Source: Symbiodinium sp. CCMP2592 (Eukaryota > Sar > Dinophyceae > Suessiales > Symbiodiniaceae). From it: a stretch of 64,000 nucleotides of DNA. A program made the translations under genes and the position numbers. The notes beneath the pieces are model-generated. The model did no database searches and was not told where the DNA came from. It was given only the letters and a program-made list of their open reading frames with translations. Shown piece after piece: positions 54,301-63,410 of this stretch; within the stretch, counting starts at the first letter, position 1, and every line of letters starts with the position of its first letter. Location of the stretch: the NCBI GenBank assembly GCA_905221615.1, contig CAJNDT010004668.1, forward strand, positions 323,001-387,000, read 5' to 3'.

Positions 54301-57300
54301 ATTGTTTGGATTTCGGGCTTCACTCCGATCGCTTGCGCATTCATTTCAAGCATCAAGTGGTAGGGCCTGCCGATCATGACCTCGTCTTTTATGATGTGAA
54401 AGCTCCTACGTTTCAATCGATGCGCGAGCGACGTTGCCGTCGTCTTATGCGCCGCATTGCTGAGGCCATGCTTCGCCATCATGATCTCGAGCACCAAAGG
54501 CGACTTGAGCACAAAGTGTGGAGACAGGCGACTGCGGCTGGGTTTCTTGCCTCGTCACTTCCTGAGCTGTTACTTGAGGTCACCAGGGCGGCTGACAGTG
54601 AAGCGGAGGCGGGCAGTCGCCAGAGAATCGAGTCCTGGCAGGAGCGGATGCGGATTGATGTGCATCAGGCCTCTCGTTGGGTCACGCGGGAAGTGCCTCC
54701 GGCGCTTCATGTTGACGGTGAGTGGACGGCGCCTTTGTCGCCGCAGGAAAAGCTGGAGGCGGCCCGTACCTTTTGGTTGCGGTGGTGGGGGCAGGATGGG
54801 GATTATGATCGCGAGGCTACTGCTGCTTTTCTTCATGCACGCTTACCTCCTGCTGCTCCGTGTCATGATGCGGTGCTTGATGTGACTGTTGATGAGCTTC
54901 TGTCTTTCATTCGCAAACAGCGCCGGCGAGCCTCTGGCATCGATGGATGGGCGGTGCGGCAGCTCGCTTGTCTCCCTTCGTCCTTCTGGCAGTGCCTGTT
55001 GCAGTTGTGGCGGGCAATGTTGAGTTTTGGGCGGGTCCCTACGGTGTGGAAGGATGTCAAGGTGACGTTAGTTCCCAAATCGGATGGAACGCATAGACCA
55101 CTTGCGATCAGCTCCGTTCTCTGGGCGGTGGCCACGTTCCCTGACGAGATTCAGGGTGGTGTTTCAGGCCGCGGCATTAACGGTGTCCACGACCATTTGC
55201 TGGAGGATTTGACTAAAGCTACGGGTGGCCGGCGACCGCTCATGGGCATCAAGACGGACATCCGAAAGTTTTTCGACAGTTTGCGTCCGGCGCAGGCGGT
55301 AGACGCCGCTGTACATCTGGGGCTGCCGCGCGCCTTAGCTTCTGTGATTCGCGATTTTTATCGTGGGCAGCAGCGCTATTTGGTCATCGATCGGGTGGTG
55401 CATAGGACGCCCATCCATGTGCAGACGGGCTTACAGCAAGGCTGCCCCGTTTCGGTTGCGTTGGCGAACTGTGTTATGGTTTTCTGGCTGCATTCCGTGA
55501 AGCAAGCTTCGCCTTCTGTTTCTATCAGGCTGTACATCGACGATCGCACCTGTTGGGACAACTCGTTGCAAGCTCCTCAGGCCTTGCAGCGCGCGGTGGT
55601 GGCAGGACGCACGGTCGACGACCACTTCAATGTTGCTGTTCATCCTGATAAAATGGCAGCTTTTGCAACGACGGCGACTGCTAGGAGGGCCTTATCAGGG
55701 CTGGAGCAGGACTTTGGGCCCGTCCGGGATTCCTTTCGCCTGCTTGGTGTCTTCTATTCCATGAAGAAGGGGCGCTTTGCTCCGGACGCTGCGTCGCTTG
55801 ACCAGCTGGTGATTGTGAGGTGTGAGCGCGTGGCTAAGGCTTGCAGGCATCTTAGAATGCGTGCGGCATTGCTTCGAAGTGTAGTGGTTTCGGCGTTGAC
55901 CTGGGCAGCTTGCTGGCAGGGTCATCGAGTCCACATGCGACAAAGGTGGCAAGGACACATCGAGAAAGCGCTGTGGGCGGGCAAAGTGCCTCGACGACGC
56001 TCGCGATTGCTCTCTCGGACTGTGCTTGGCGGGCCCATGCTGGACCTAGAGTTTGCTGAAGCTGCGGTAGTACTGAGGGTCGAGTGGAAAAGACGTGGCC
56101 TTCAACTTCATGGCCAACCGGTGCGAGGTTCACCGCGTGGTTGGAGCCGGCTGTGTGAGAAGTGGGGTTGGACTGAAGGCCCTGACTATCAAATCCACAC
56201 TTTGCTCGGTGATTTCTCTCCGAGGTGGCACACGATTGAGTCCTTACTGCAGGCCGCGACGCATGCTTGGCAGCAAGACCTATCGAATCTGGAAAGTCGT
56301 ACTGCTTTTGAGGGTCCTTTAGGTAGGCGGGCTTTGGTTTTGGGGGAGCAGAAGCAGTTTGTCAACCTTTCGAACCGCACTGCTTTCCGCACTGTCAGAG
56401 CTTCTGCGATTGATGGCATCTTCCTCAAGTACATCGGAGTCCATTCTTCATGTGCTTGTGGCGTGGAGGCTCCTTCGACTGAACATTTGCTTTTTCATTG
56501 CATGGCCGCGCCGCCTGAGCTTGCGAGAGGGCGCTCGACTGCTGAGAAGAGGCTGGTGTTGCGCACAGTTTCCTTTAGGATCATCCCGGGGAGCATGGAA
56601 CCTGTGATAGACGATGAACTGCTTCTTTTGCTGCGCACGGCTGCGGAGCACGACGAGCCCATCCTTTGCGCTACGGATGGTGGCTGCTGGATTGGCCCTG
56701 GCATGGAGAGGTGGCAGCGTGGCGCTTGGGCTGTGGTCGTCAAGACTGCCACTGAGGAGGTGGTTGTCTCTGGCCTCCTCCATGGCCCGGAACAGACTCC
56801 GGCAGCGGCTGAGCGCATGGCTCTAGCTGTGCTGAGTGTTCATGTGGGACGCACTGGTGCTCGTGGCAGGGTTTTCTCTGACAATGATGCTGCGATCAGA
56901 CGTTTGAGGAGGGCTCGCGAGGGTGATTTCGCAGGACCCTTGTCTTGGTTTTGGAGACGTACTGCAGATGGCCTGCATGGGCTGGACGCCTCTTGGGTGC
57001 CCAGCCATGACAAGTGTCGCGCCTGGCACGCGCCATCTGGCTGCGATGACAACGAGGTGCGACGGCTCAACCGACTTGCTGATGCAGCCTGTTCTCGGTT
57101 GCTGAGGCGCTTTGAGCAAGAGTGGCGGAGGGATGTTGCAGCTGTTCAAGATGCTTCTGCTTGGACGAAGACTGCGCTGCAACGCTTGAAGGCGGTTTCT
57201 ATGCCATTTTCTGATCGTGCTGTTGCGCACTATGGGCGGTTTCGAGCACAATTTACTGTGTGAGTCGCGTCTGGCTCCCCTTTCTGCAGTTTTCGAGCTT

Positions 57301-57796
57301 GGGACGTGGTTTATTCGGCCGCTGGAGGCCGATGGCTGGGTGGTGACTTTCCTCGACGTCTAACCGCACAACTACAGTAAGCACAGGTTGGCGTCACGCA
57401 ATTTCAATTTCAATTGACTTGTTCAATCGGGCTTGGTGCGTGGCGGAGCTTGCAGAAGCGCAGAGTCTGCAAATGAAGCAGTCGTTACAAGTTGTGTCCA
57501 AATCTACCTTGATACGATGTGCACGCACTTTGCATGGCTTGGATGTGCGGAATATGCGTGCATCCTCGGAAATTGACAAAGAACTGATACTCAACAGAAT
57601 CGGAAGCCGCACGAACATCGACCGGTTCAACACGGAGCTTCGACGGCTCATCTTCGACCCGAGATCTGGCCTCGTGGCATCTTGGCATGCCACGGACACT
57701 CTGCAGCAAATCGGAGAAGTCGGACGGCTGATTCGCTGGGGGCTTGCTGATGCAGGCACTGGGAAGGTGTGGAAAGTATGGGAAGCCCATGCGTGA
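48320..57796 (+). CDS. Multi-pass membrane protein, intronless, split by a LINE
   Basis: Host parts are 48320-50138 and 57426-57796. Joined at the 12-bp duplication they keep frame and would give about 729 residues. The first ATG in frame is 48320, just after the spliced-leader relic. A Ser-rich, basic N-terminus is followed by about seven hydrophobic spans (for example STVIFTVLSFLCNILANTLA, WAALFIEFLDVLGNATAVLL). The cytosolic-looking C-terminal part has VMVTHNWGNCFRDLL, TYWICAFAVNQHRCIC and NKFDDMMYHLAG, then VVAVDQGFDLF at the insertion. It resumes LFNRAWCVAELAEAQ and ends KVWKVWEAHA. THNW ... WICAFAVNQ ... RAWCVAEL is a layout I recall from dinoflagellate protein families and recalls TIR boxes. 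In this allele the product would read from the host frame into the LINE and stop at 50515. A gene inactivated by a young insertion is the simplest reading. Confidence 0.75.
50464..53715 (+). CDS. LINE ORF1: OTU cysteine protease domain plus zinc fingers
   Basis: The open frame begins after a TGA at 50428-50430 and has no early ATG. Residues counted from 50464. An OTU-type protease domain spans about 455-600: catalytic D-G-D-C with Cys468 (AIDRDGDCLPASISRAI) and His590 in GHYDLIQP. C-terminal zinc-finger-like modules are CPVPGCGYACEG...HVRKWH (from Cys750), CPVCYKAYTKE...HGLRAH, and two CxxC pairs (CKRCRYVA, CLRCRRLN). The N-terminal third is Lys/Gly-rich and may bind RNA. OTU domains remove ubiquitin in other systems and occur in some retroelement polyproteins; a role here is inferred. 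The upstream frame (from ATG 50246) encodes LIGYAGQRVGEASNPG and then goes out of phase, so ORF1 probably begins there and is frameshifted or recoded. Confidence 0.8.
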   Translation: MQSDPGTGGGVHQSSTLGQSLGKADGRQAGKAEAKSGGGRGQLPGATKGKAAGKAPPSDKAVSVPQTLKHDEWLLRPDDWHAKLITAEALNDYGGAGESLLVQAKNREEAEVLQVLVSGRGLRSSVLLAWRDDEGKLQLPFWQKGRAALHRVDMLKYEVAGVALATLKEQRKAQKIKAVPTVVLRMALVQSLASVSDWTQANKNLRGFAMGRASTVKDLWGGAVEQKRGPTLVALVRVDAAHVKMLLQKSGVGGLFWEPLSRAVDGTSLAVKWVEMKEGETDGAYLQRCLVQKPDWGLVVGRRQLGVRVDQQLELVVKAWRLPHVPPEWTQDDIETILGDAGLEHIAVTGRMARKGGTTWFVRAASKHDVVVVPVEQGKDDTRMLYLLPATPTRRGPASRTPLPRQTGAKVDVAQFKVVQKPVDAAAATGDANTAEAEQQSATKRIAVGYREVPEGTKVVAIDRDGDCLPASISRAIAWHKSTDKAMPASRMRAEVIAYMNRKKSYYAGFWDQRDTNDEDAGDTDFDAYLLQAAKPSKYWGHLEVAAAADLFNLSVYIIPTDAAVAPTKHGTGAYPVALRFERGSGKIGHYDLIQPKEPQAPLPAVITNIQEFGEASGGRGGGVDPGENTGSQTGGSDAWTVYTVDARGQHVPVGRAALGGDATVPSSSSQSVGRASLAVAFSRGARSLEDPVKNAGDGPVLGQSEVPERLEVAAADIANLRDFDEEQHESSVVPPNVNKGKKRLMGWKCPVPGCGYACEGRHWALRKGLHVRKWHLEQRRQLSLRGHIEEPIEVADNIEVAWRCPVCYKAYTKELSLTADQLRARKEAHGLRAHPDENQALFRRRFRQATGANARKATIAVRAAGLASRLSKIKRGIGPHADVFTVDVPATHGKRKSSSYFVCKRCRYVAHTAKVLEGKRCERAVGLSQQRRVLLKRLRAQSEDASFDERLRQGARELAAFLDSDEATGRAFGGAAASRGNHDVEAIPWPQADRSIGIRFICLRCRRLNARACTFRDGTCAGTMALAKYRDSWLRELRPWLADAGYRGKAARSAKAKLGIEDPTSGPQGPPGLLGGGAGAKP
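53712..57263 (+). CDS. LINE ORF2: endonuclease, reverse transcriptase and RNase H
   Basis: 1183 residues, starting at the ATG that overlaps the ORF1 stop in ATGA (53712-53715). Residues 8-230 are an APE-type endonuclease (Asn13 in GTLNVRT, Glu40 in LVQES, GDYN 151-154, Asp221-His222 in ADHDLV). The reverse transcriptase centre has VTLVPKSDGTHRPLAIS, KTDIRKFFDSL, GLQQGCPVSVAL and the catalytic YIDD at 608-611. A Cys/His knuckle follows (CACGVEAPSTEHLLFHC, Cys914). The C-terminus is RNase H: Asp989 in TDGG, Glu1034 in AAERMAL, Asp1057 in SDNDAA and a final Asp in NRLADAAC. All catalytic residues are present and there is no stop, so the protein looks capable of target-primed reverse transcription. 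APE plus RNase H places it near I/Jockey-type LINEs; the exact clade needs a tree. Confidence 0.93.
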   Translation: MTVPRLLRVGTLNVRTLVGRAAAVLELACEWQLDILLVQESRLPRDSFGALQNIARRMGWAAYVHPQGCDVQGGVCWGCVTFSRWPLEVLSCPDWLPAGRGGLLKIWRPHARPMLLANLYLPASSKADAADLLSHCFRHVASLGEDALLMGDYNLTEGDYPIADSLACGAVRSANEAIHGDSTFPPTCRAPGGEYRNCLDFGLHSDRLRIHFKHQVVGPADHDLVFYDVKAPTFQSMRERRCRRLMRRIAEAMLRHHDLEHQRRLEHKVWRQATAAGFLASSLPELLLEVTRAADSEAEAGSRQRIESWQERMRIDVHQASRWVTREVPPALHVDGEWTAPLSPQEKLEAARTFWLRWWGQDGDYDREATAAFLHARLPPAAPCHDAVLDVTVDELLSFIRKQRRRASGIDGWAVRQLACLPSSFWQCLLQLWRAMLSFGRVPTVWKDVKVTLVPKSDGTHRPLAISSVLWAVATFPDEIQGGVSGRGINGVHDHLLEDLTKATGGRRPLMGIKTDIRKFFDSLRPAQAVDAAVHLGLPRALASVIRDFYRGQQRYLVIDRVVHRTPIHVQTGLQQGCPVSVALANCVMVFWLHSVKQASPSVSIRLYIDDRTCWDNSLQAPQALQRAVVAGRTVDDHFNVAVHPDKMAAFATTATARRALSGLEQDFGPVRDSFRLLGVFYSMKKGRFAPDAASLDQLVIVRCERVAKACRHLRMRAALLRSVVVSALTWAACWQGHRVHMRQRWQGHIEKALWAGKVPRRRSRLLSRTVLGGPMLDLEFAEAAVVLRVEWKRRGLQLHGQPVRGSPRGWSRLCEKWGWTEGPDYQIHTLLGDFSPRWHTIESLLQAATHAWQQDLSNLESRTAFEGPLGRRALVLGEQKQFVNLSNRTAFRTVRASAIDGIFLKYIGVHSSCACGVEAPSTEHLLFHCMAAPPELARGRSTAEKRLVLRTVSFRIIPGSMEPVIDDELLLLLRTAAEHDEPILCATDGGCWIGPGMERWQRGAWAVVVKTATEEVVVSGLLHGPEQTPAAAERMALAVLSVHVGRTGARGRVFSDNDAAIRRLRRAREGDFAGPLSWFWRRTADGLHGLDASWVPSHDKCRAWHAPSGCDDNEVRRLNRLADAACSRLLRRFEQEWRRDVAAVQDASAWTKTALQRLKAVSMPFSDRAVAHYGRFRAQFTV

Positions 57797-59175
57797 GCCT
57801 ATTCCATCCCACTGCCCACTCTTACAATTTTTCCTGTTTCCGAACAAAGGCACGCTTGTGCAAGCTGCCCGGAAGCGGTGCGCAGTCGTGTTTTGTGCGT
57901 CGACGAGCCAGTGCTGTTAACGGCGGAGGTGCTTTTCGTGCGCAAAGAGACTCTGCGCCGGTGCTTTTCGCAGCTCCCAATTGCTAGACGCTTTACAGGA
58001 CGTAACCCAACACTTAACTAGCTCGCTCCGTGCTACTGTTGAAGTCCTGCTGCTGTAGTCCATAGGCTTAGGACGACCCGCCACCCATGTTTGTAAGAGC
58101 CAGTCCGCGCATTTGTCCTTACTGGCACGGCTCTGACTGTCTGCTATGATCGCGCATTGTGGCATTTAGATGCAGCACTCTCATTATCTGTTGGTTTCAG
58201 ACTGGTGTTCTTGCCATTGTCATGATTCGTATTCTTGTCGATGTAAAAGATAACAAGAAAAATACGTGACTAGAGTAGATGCCAGAAAGACTATGTTTTA
58301 TCAGTCGCATAGTGCTCTTTCTTATGTAACATGTTTCATTGGCATTGCTGTAATTTGGGGGAGGGGCCGGCGGTGAGTTTGTTCCTCCGAGCTACCCAGA
58401 GATTCCAATATCCCTTAATTAAGGAACATTCGCGAAATTTTAATAGGATTCCGAACATGATTTAATGAATATTCCCTGATCCCGAATATGGTGTAAGGAG
58501 TATTCCTTAATTAGGGGATATTGGGGTTTCTGGGTCAAGGACTGCAAAGAGGCCATAGCACGTGACAGCAGCCTCCTGGAGGTGCCTTCTTTGGGGTCTA
58601 GGGATTGGAGTTTAGGGATTATATATATATATATATATAACATATATGTATACATATAGATAGGGTTTCGGGCCTGTTTAGGGATGCTTGGGAACGTGGG
58701 TTGGCAGTTGACGGCATCGTACGGTTGAATTCGGCAGGTTCAGGGTTTCGGGGCAATTGAGGCCGCAGTCAGACAGTGTGTTAGGGTTTGAGCCTTTCGG
58801 TTTGAGGTTATCGGTATGTTGAGCAAGAGTTTGGTCCCAGAACCTACCTGACGATCCAAGCGCACATCGGGGGGGAGGGTCGTCGCTTCCCTTGGGATTG
58901 CAGCTGAGCGGACTAAGAAAGATCTTCTGAGCCATGGAGTCACCAGTTGTCATTGTCGTCGTCGTCGTCGGAATAGGTGTATCCTCGGAAATTAGGGACA
59001 CCTTATTTTGGGGTCCTTATATTGAGGACCAAACTATTCAGCGTGGCCTGAGTACTTACCAATGTCATTCCACGGTTACCTATTACCAATGTCATTCCAC
59101 GGTAGGGTTCCTCAATCTCGAAAGACCTTGGTATACTCTGACACCCTACTCCAAGCAAGAAGGCCCCTACATTAC
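57797..59175. other. 3' flank, foldback and microsatellite
   Basis: Host gene 3' flank, a foldback at 58395-58534 (CCCAGAGATTCCAATATCCC and inverse, AATTAAGGAA family), a (TA)n tract at 58620-58640, and a stretch 58980-59165 with TTATTTTGGGGTCCTTATAT words of the TTTCCGAAAATAGGGG family. A possible small exon starts MESPVVIVVVVVGIG at 58934. Confidence 0.5.
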
Positions 59176-59561
59176 ATGTCTCTGCCCGGTTCCGAAGCTG
59201 CCCTGGCAAGAGCTCAGGCCTTTCATCTGGCTATTCGCATCTGCTGCGTACGCTTGGAGCTGTCGGAGGCTTTGTGCCGCCATAGTGGTGTTGGAGTTTT
59301 TTGCTCATGCCGGGGGCTCGTAAACTGGGCCGTACTTCATTTAGGGGTCCTTACATCAGGATCCTACTCGTGGTGGTTGATATCAATTTCGGTGACTTCC
59401 TCAATCTCTTGTTTCGAACAACACAGCACAGGTCGACCTTGGTTGGTAAGGATGACAAAGGCTTCGAACGGAGACAGTCGCAAAGCAACATGCCGGGGAT
59501 CAGACAGCATGAGACGCAGGCAGCCAGCGGAAAGAGCCACGAGATACAACAAGAGCCATGA
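59176..59561 (+). CDS. Exon candidates beside foldback remnants
   Basis: MSLPGSEAALARAQAFHLAI then RICCVRLELSEALCRHSG (59176 to about 59320) and VVDINFGDFLNLLFRTTQHR then STLVGKDDKGFERRQSQSN, ending IQQEP before TGA at 59559-59561. A piece with TTTAGGGGTCCTTAC (59340-59370) lies between them and could be intron. Function is unknown. Confidence 0.4.
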
Positions 59562-59885
59562 AGAGCTTGGCTAGACCTTCTACCCGATCACGACAGCCTT
59601 CCACAGTTTTCATTGTGCGACCATTGGCGTCAATTACGAATCCACCAGTCGTGTGCCTGAGACATCGCGCAGCAGCCAGCAAAGCTCTGTATGGAATTTC
59701 AACACGCCTAAGGGTGCATTTGACCTACTGGTGGAGAGGCATTCCTCAACCTTTGCGGTCTGAACTAGCACATATCCCGTGAATGCAAAGCCTTTCAAAC
59801 CTCTAAGCCTAGAAGCTCTTCAGCTGTTCAACCAAGATTCCCTGCAATGCAGGCTTCGTCCTTGCTAGGTAGGAGGGAAAAATAA

Positions 59886-60260
59886 GCTGTTGAAGTGCCG
59901 GCGAAGGCTAAGCGCCTGGCGGCTCGCGGACATCGGGCTGCTGTTGCAGCTGGAGCCTTCCCCCAGAGCTTATATGGGAGTTTCCGAAAATAGGGGATCT
60001 AATATAGTACCCTAAATAGCAGGATCCTGATTATAAGGACCCCAAAATAAGATACTCCATTTTTCGGAAACTCCCATATGAGTTAGGACATGTGGTGATG
60101 GAGGTTTTCAATTTGGCTGTGGGATCGCAGCCCCAGGAATTTCAAGAGTGGGAATTCAAGTCTTTGCAGCTCTGGATTCAAGCGATCAGCCTGTGGCGAG
60201 CAGACAGCCAAAGAATGCGAGGCTTTGTTCAAATACCTTTGAATCCGTTGAGGCTTGAGG
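59886..60260 (+). CDS. Exons on both sides of a foldback element
   Basis: Block 1 (59886-59970) reads EVPAKAKRLAARGHRAAVAA then GAFPQS. Block 2 (60081-60260) reads ELGHVVMEVFNLAVGSQPQE then FQEWEFKSLQLWIQAISLWR and ADSQRMRGFVQIPLNPLRLE. The element 59975-60076 sits exactly between them. Both look coding; joining was not verified. Function is unknown. Confidence 0.45.
59975..60076. repeat. Foldback element, TGGGAGTTTCCGAAAATAGG family
   Basis: Arms of about 22 bases (TGGGAGTTTCCGAAAATAGG and inverse), TA on each side, interior GGATCCTNATTATAAGGACC. Siblings are at 62563 and 63411, with decayed ones at 11870 and 37555. Confidence 0.95.
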
Positions 60261-60367
60261 GCAACATCAGACTTAATATTACAAATTGCGTTGTTTCTGT
60301 AATACCCGTGTCACTGTTACGTAGTAGTACTTATAGTATTATTATTCCTTCTGTTGCTTGCACGGCA

Positions 60368-60458
60368 TCGAAGCGCGTCGAGCTTTGTTGATGCCGTCAG
60401 GAGATTCCGTCCGAGCAAACCATTTCTCCGCTCTCCGGCGTTGCGCACCTGGGCCTAT
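60368..60458 (+). CDS. Exon candidate
   Basis: Frame SSFVDAVRRFRPSKPFLRSP then ALRTWAYG, followed by GGGTTTAAGG-type intron-like sequence. Coding-like, unknown function. Confidence 0.4.
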
Positions 60459-61868
60459 GGCTTCGGGTTTAAGGGGTTCATGGTTCGGGGGTTTCAGGGT
60501 TTAGGGGCGCTGGCCGGCACCTCAGTCCGTTCTGCAAAGGGGTTTCAGGGTTTAGGAATTTATTGTAGGGGCCTGAACAACTACCTATACTATTTGAGGG
60601 GTTCCTGATTATAATAATAGCATGATGGGCCCCAAAACCTTCTTCTATATAGGGTTTAGGGTTCAGGGTTTATCGGCTTTTGGGTTCAGGGTTGGCACTC
60701 GGAAGGTCTGAGGTTCATGGGCAGGTGCTACAAGAGAGGACCGCCTTAAAGACGAAATGAATTCTTAAAAGGTTTAGGTTCACATATCATAAAGGGGTTT
60801 GTGGGGAAATGTGGTCGTCAAGGTGACGAATGTTTAGCCCGACAAACCAAATCTAATCCACGACTATGCATGTAGGGCCGGAGAAAATGAGAAAAACCGA
60901 TAAGGTAACCGAAGGAGCAAAAGCCCTTTCATTTACAATTCTTGTAAGCTGACGCCTTGGCCCTGGAAACAACTCGAGAAAGCTTTCGTTCACTCAGGCT
61001 CACGTGGTGCACTATGGTCTGGAACGCGCGCAAACCGCTTTGCTGGCATCTGGGATCTTTTTTGCAGGGACGGTTGCCTTCACCCTAAACCCGAAACCCC
61101 TAAACCCGAAACCGACAACACTGGCAGATCACCACTCAGAAGCACATGTAGACCTGCATGACATGCGAGGGCCACGGGCCTGCTCTTTTTAGGTGCGGGA
61201 TCCGCTCAAGAATCAAAGCACCCATCAGTCGTGAAGCTTCCATATCACGCCCAGAACCTCATCAGCTGCGGAGTGCTTGTGAAAGAAGTGCATTTTGAGC
61301 CACCTTGCTTCAGGATGGGTGGTTTTTGGGGGGTGCGTGATTCTTGTTTCAGAGCGGGGGGAGGCAGCCTCAGTAGACCACCCCTGCGAAACTTGCCCCA
61401 TGCCCTAAACGCAATGCCCTCAGCCGACATGTAGAAGAAGGTCCACAAGCACAGCGCCGGACACAAGTGCTTCTGTACGCCAGATCCAGCCCTAAACTAA
61501 ATCCGAACCTTTCGGTAGGGAGGGGGGTGCCTTGATAGCAAGTTCTTTAGTTGTATAGGGGCTTCGCTGTCGTGACAGACTTGTTCCCCATGTGATGAAC
61601 ACAAGTGGTTTCGCCTATGAGACCTCGCGCCACATGCCTCGCCTGGATTCTGCGAGCGTGAGCGCCGAAGCCCTATTATAGGGGTCTAAATAAGTACAAT
61701 TACCAATACTATTCTGGTGGGTTCCTTACTATATTTATAGTATAATAAGCCCCAAAACCCTATTTTGGCTATTAAGGCTCCTATTTTTCAATCCTTATAG
61801 TAGCCCTTATACTAACCCTTATAGACCCCTTTAAAGGAACCCTATTCTAATTATTCAGCCCCTTCGTT
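60459..61868. other. Spacer with foldbacks
   Basis: TAGGGGCCT-family foldbacks at 60566-60648 and 61679-61783, TTTAGGG words at 60650-60690, a donor-like motif GCGAGCGTGAGCGCCGAAGC near 61648, and weak ORFs (61004-61192, 61231-61434). No gene resolved. Confidence 0.5.
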
Positions 61869-61935
61869 TCAACTCCACCTCCAACTCCGACGCCTGAGGC
61901 CAAGAAGCCGGAAGAACTCCTGGGACTGGTGGAGG
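61869..61935 (+). CDS. Small exon candidate, Pro-rich start
   Basis: Frame STPPPTPTPEAKKPEELLGL then VEA, entering TTATTGGGTTTAG intron-like sequence. It follows a foldback. Unknown function. Confidence 0.4.
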
Positions 61936-63055
61936 CTCTTATTGGGTTTAGAATCGGGCTCCTTTAAAGGGGTCTATAAGGGTTAATATGCCTCAAGAAC
62001 ATACTATGTAAGGCAATCTGGTATGTGGATAATGGGTTTAGAATCGGGCTCCTTGAAAAAATGGGTCTATAAGGGTTAATATAAGGGCTACTCAATAGTT
62101 AGAATAGGGTTCCTTTAAATGGGTCTATAAGGGTTAATATAAGGGCTACTCAATAATTAGAATAGGGTTCTTTTAAATGGGTCTATAAGGGTTAATATAA
62201 GGGCTACTGTAAGGATTGAGTATAGGGGCCTGAATAATCAGAATAGGGTTTGAGGCTCTTTTTGGGTTTAGGGTTTGGAGTGTGGCCGATGGGCATATGT
62301 CCGGTCTGTCTGAGTCTCTCGTCGTCTACGCAGAGTTTCGTTTCGACCCTGAAGGAGTTTAGGGTTTAGGGGTTTCGTTGCCTTTTTTTCAAGAGGCTTT
62401 CCGGGGTTTGGGGCATTTTCAGCCCGTTTGGGGTTATTTTGATGGATTGAAAACCGTCTCGGGAAGTATTTAGTAGGCGGTAGGGAACGGGTTGGGGCCT
62501 GGGGTTTGGGGAAGGGCGGGTTGATGGAAGGAATGGTGTGTTTGCGGCTTCCGAGGTTTATATGGGAGTTTCCGAAAAATAGGGGTACCTTAATTTGGGG
62601 GACTCCTTATAATAAGGATCCTAAATTTAGGGTACTACATTAAGTCCCCTATTTTCGGAAACTCCCATATACTGCTGGGATGATGTGCAAGCTTCCATTT
62701 CATGGCCTTCTGATTTGCAGTCTTCTCGGAATCGGCCTTAGAAGCCAGAGAGCCCGCTGTTTCGTTGTGAAGGCACAAGGGGCTGGTGTTGTCATTCCGG
62801 TTCCTTGGCAGTCAAGATGAGTCTGCATTTTTGCGAAAGTACCAGAATGGAACCATCATGTTGAACGCCAAAACTTGTAACTGAGCCAACAGTCCCTCCA
62901 TACAAAGCGCAGGCCATGGATGCCGTGGTGGAGCCCGAATCTTGGCTTTACATGTCCGTGCGGGACTTGAAACACCTAATTCAGCCCAAACCCTACGAAC
63001 TATAAACCCGTAAACACCTAGACCCTGAAGCCTAAAACCTCCGTTTCTGAGCCCC
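61936..63055. other. Tandem repeats and foldback
   Basis: From 61950 to 62210 the unit GGGTCTATAAGGGTTAATAT...ATAGGGTTCCTT repeats about four times (period near 65-70 bases). TTTAGGG words follow, then a foldback at 62563-62667. A minus-strand ORF at 62812-63138 is not convincing. Confidence 0.55.
62563..62667. repeat. Foldback element, TGGGAGTTTCCGAAAATAGG family, TATA duplication
   Basis: Near-perfect arms and TATA immediately outside both ends. Confidence 0.95.
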
Positions 63056-63143
63056 CCAAAGGAGCTGGAAGCCGTGTTGGCAAAGCGCTTGGCCACTCTA
63101 CGGCAGCAGGCGTCCACGCAGCGGCAGTTCCAGGCCATTTCGG
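63056..63143 (+). CDS. Coiled-coil exon candidate
   Basis: Frame PKELEAVLAKRLATLRQQAS then TQRQFQAIS, followed by G|GTATTGGGG, a possible donor. Helical, Gln/Arg/Leu-rich like the 21-22 kb gene but not a copy. Unknown function. Confidence 0.45.
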
Positions 63144-63302
63144 TATTGGGGATTTAGAGCTTTATGGTTGGGGAGGGTTCAAGGATACCCAGGTTGAAAC
63201 ATTGAAAGGTCGAGAGCTTGGTGCTTAGTGTTTTCGGGTGGAGAGTCTACAGGTTGTGGTTACAAGGCTGTCTTTCGTCGCGGCTGACAGGTGACTGAGT
63301 CC

Positions 63303-63305
<3 letters not shown>

Positions 63306-63379
<74 letters not shown>
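63306..63379. repeat. GA microsatellite
   Basis: (GA)n over about 74 bases with one interruption; GACAGAGAGAGAG also follows the foldback at 63411-63514. Confidence 0.95.
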
Positions 63380-63383
<4 letters not shown>

Positions 63384-63410
63384 CCCTAGACCCTCAACCC
63401 TAAATCCAGA

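Larger units (their letters stand above)
50139..57413 (+). mobile_element. Full-length LINE (non-LTR) retrotransposon with 12-bp target duplication
   Basis: TTGACTTGTTCA occurs at 50127-50138 and again at 57414-57425 and directly flanks the element. Inside are two long overlapping ORFs with retroelement domains. The 3' end is a short repeat tail (AATTTC units, 57400-57413) rather than poly(A). Length is about 7.3 kb. Perfect duplication and intact ORFs point to a recent insertion. Confidence 0.9.
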
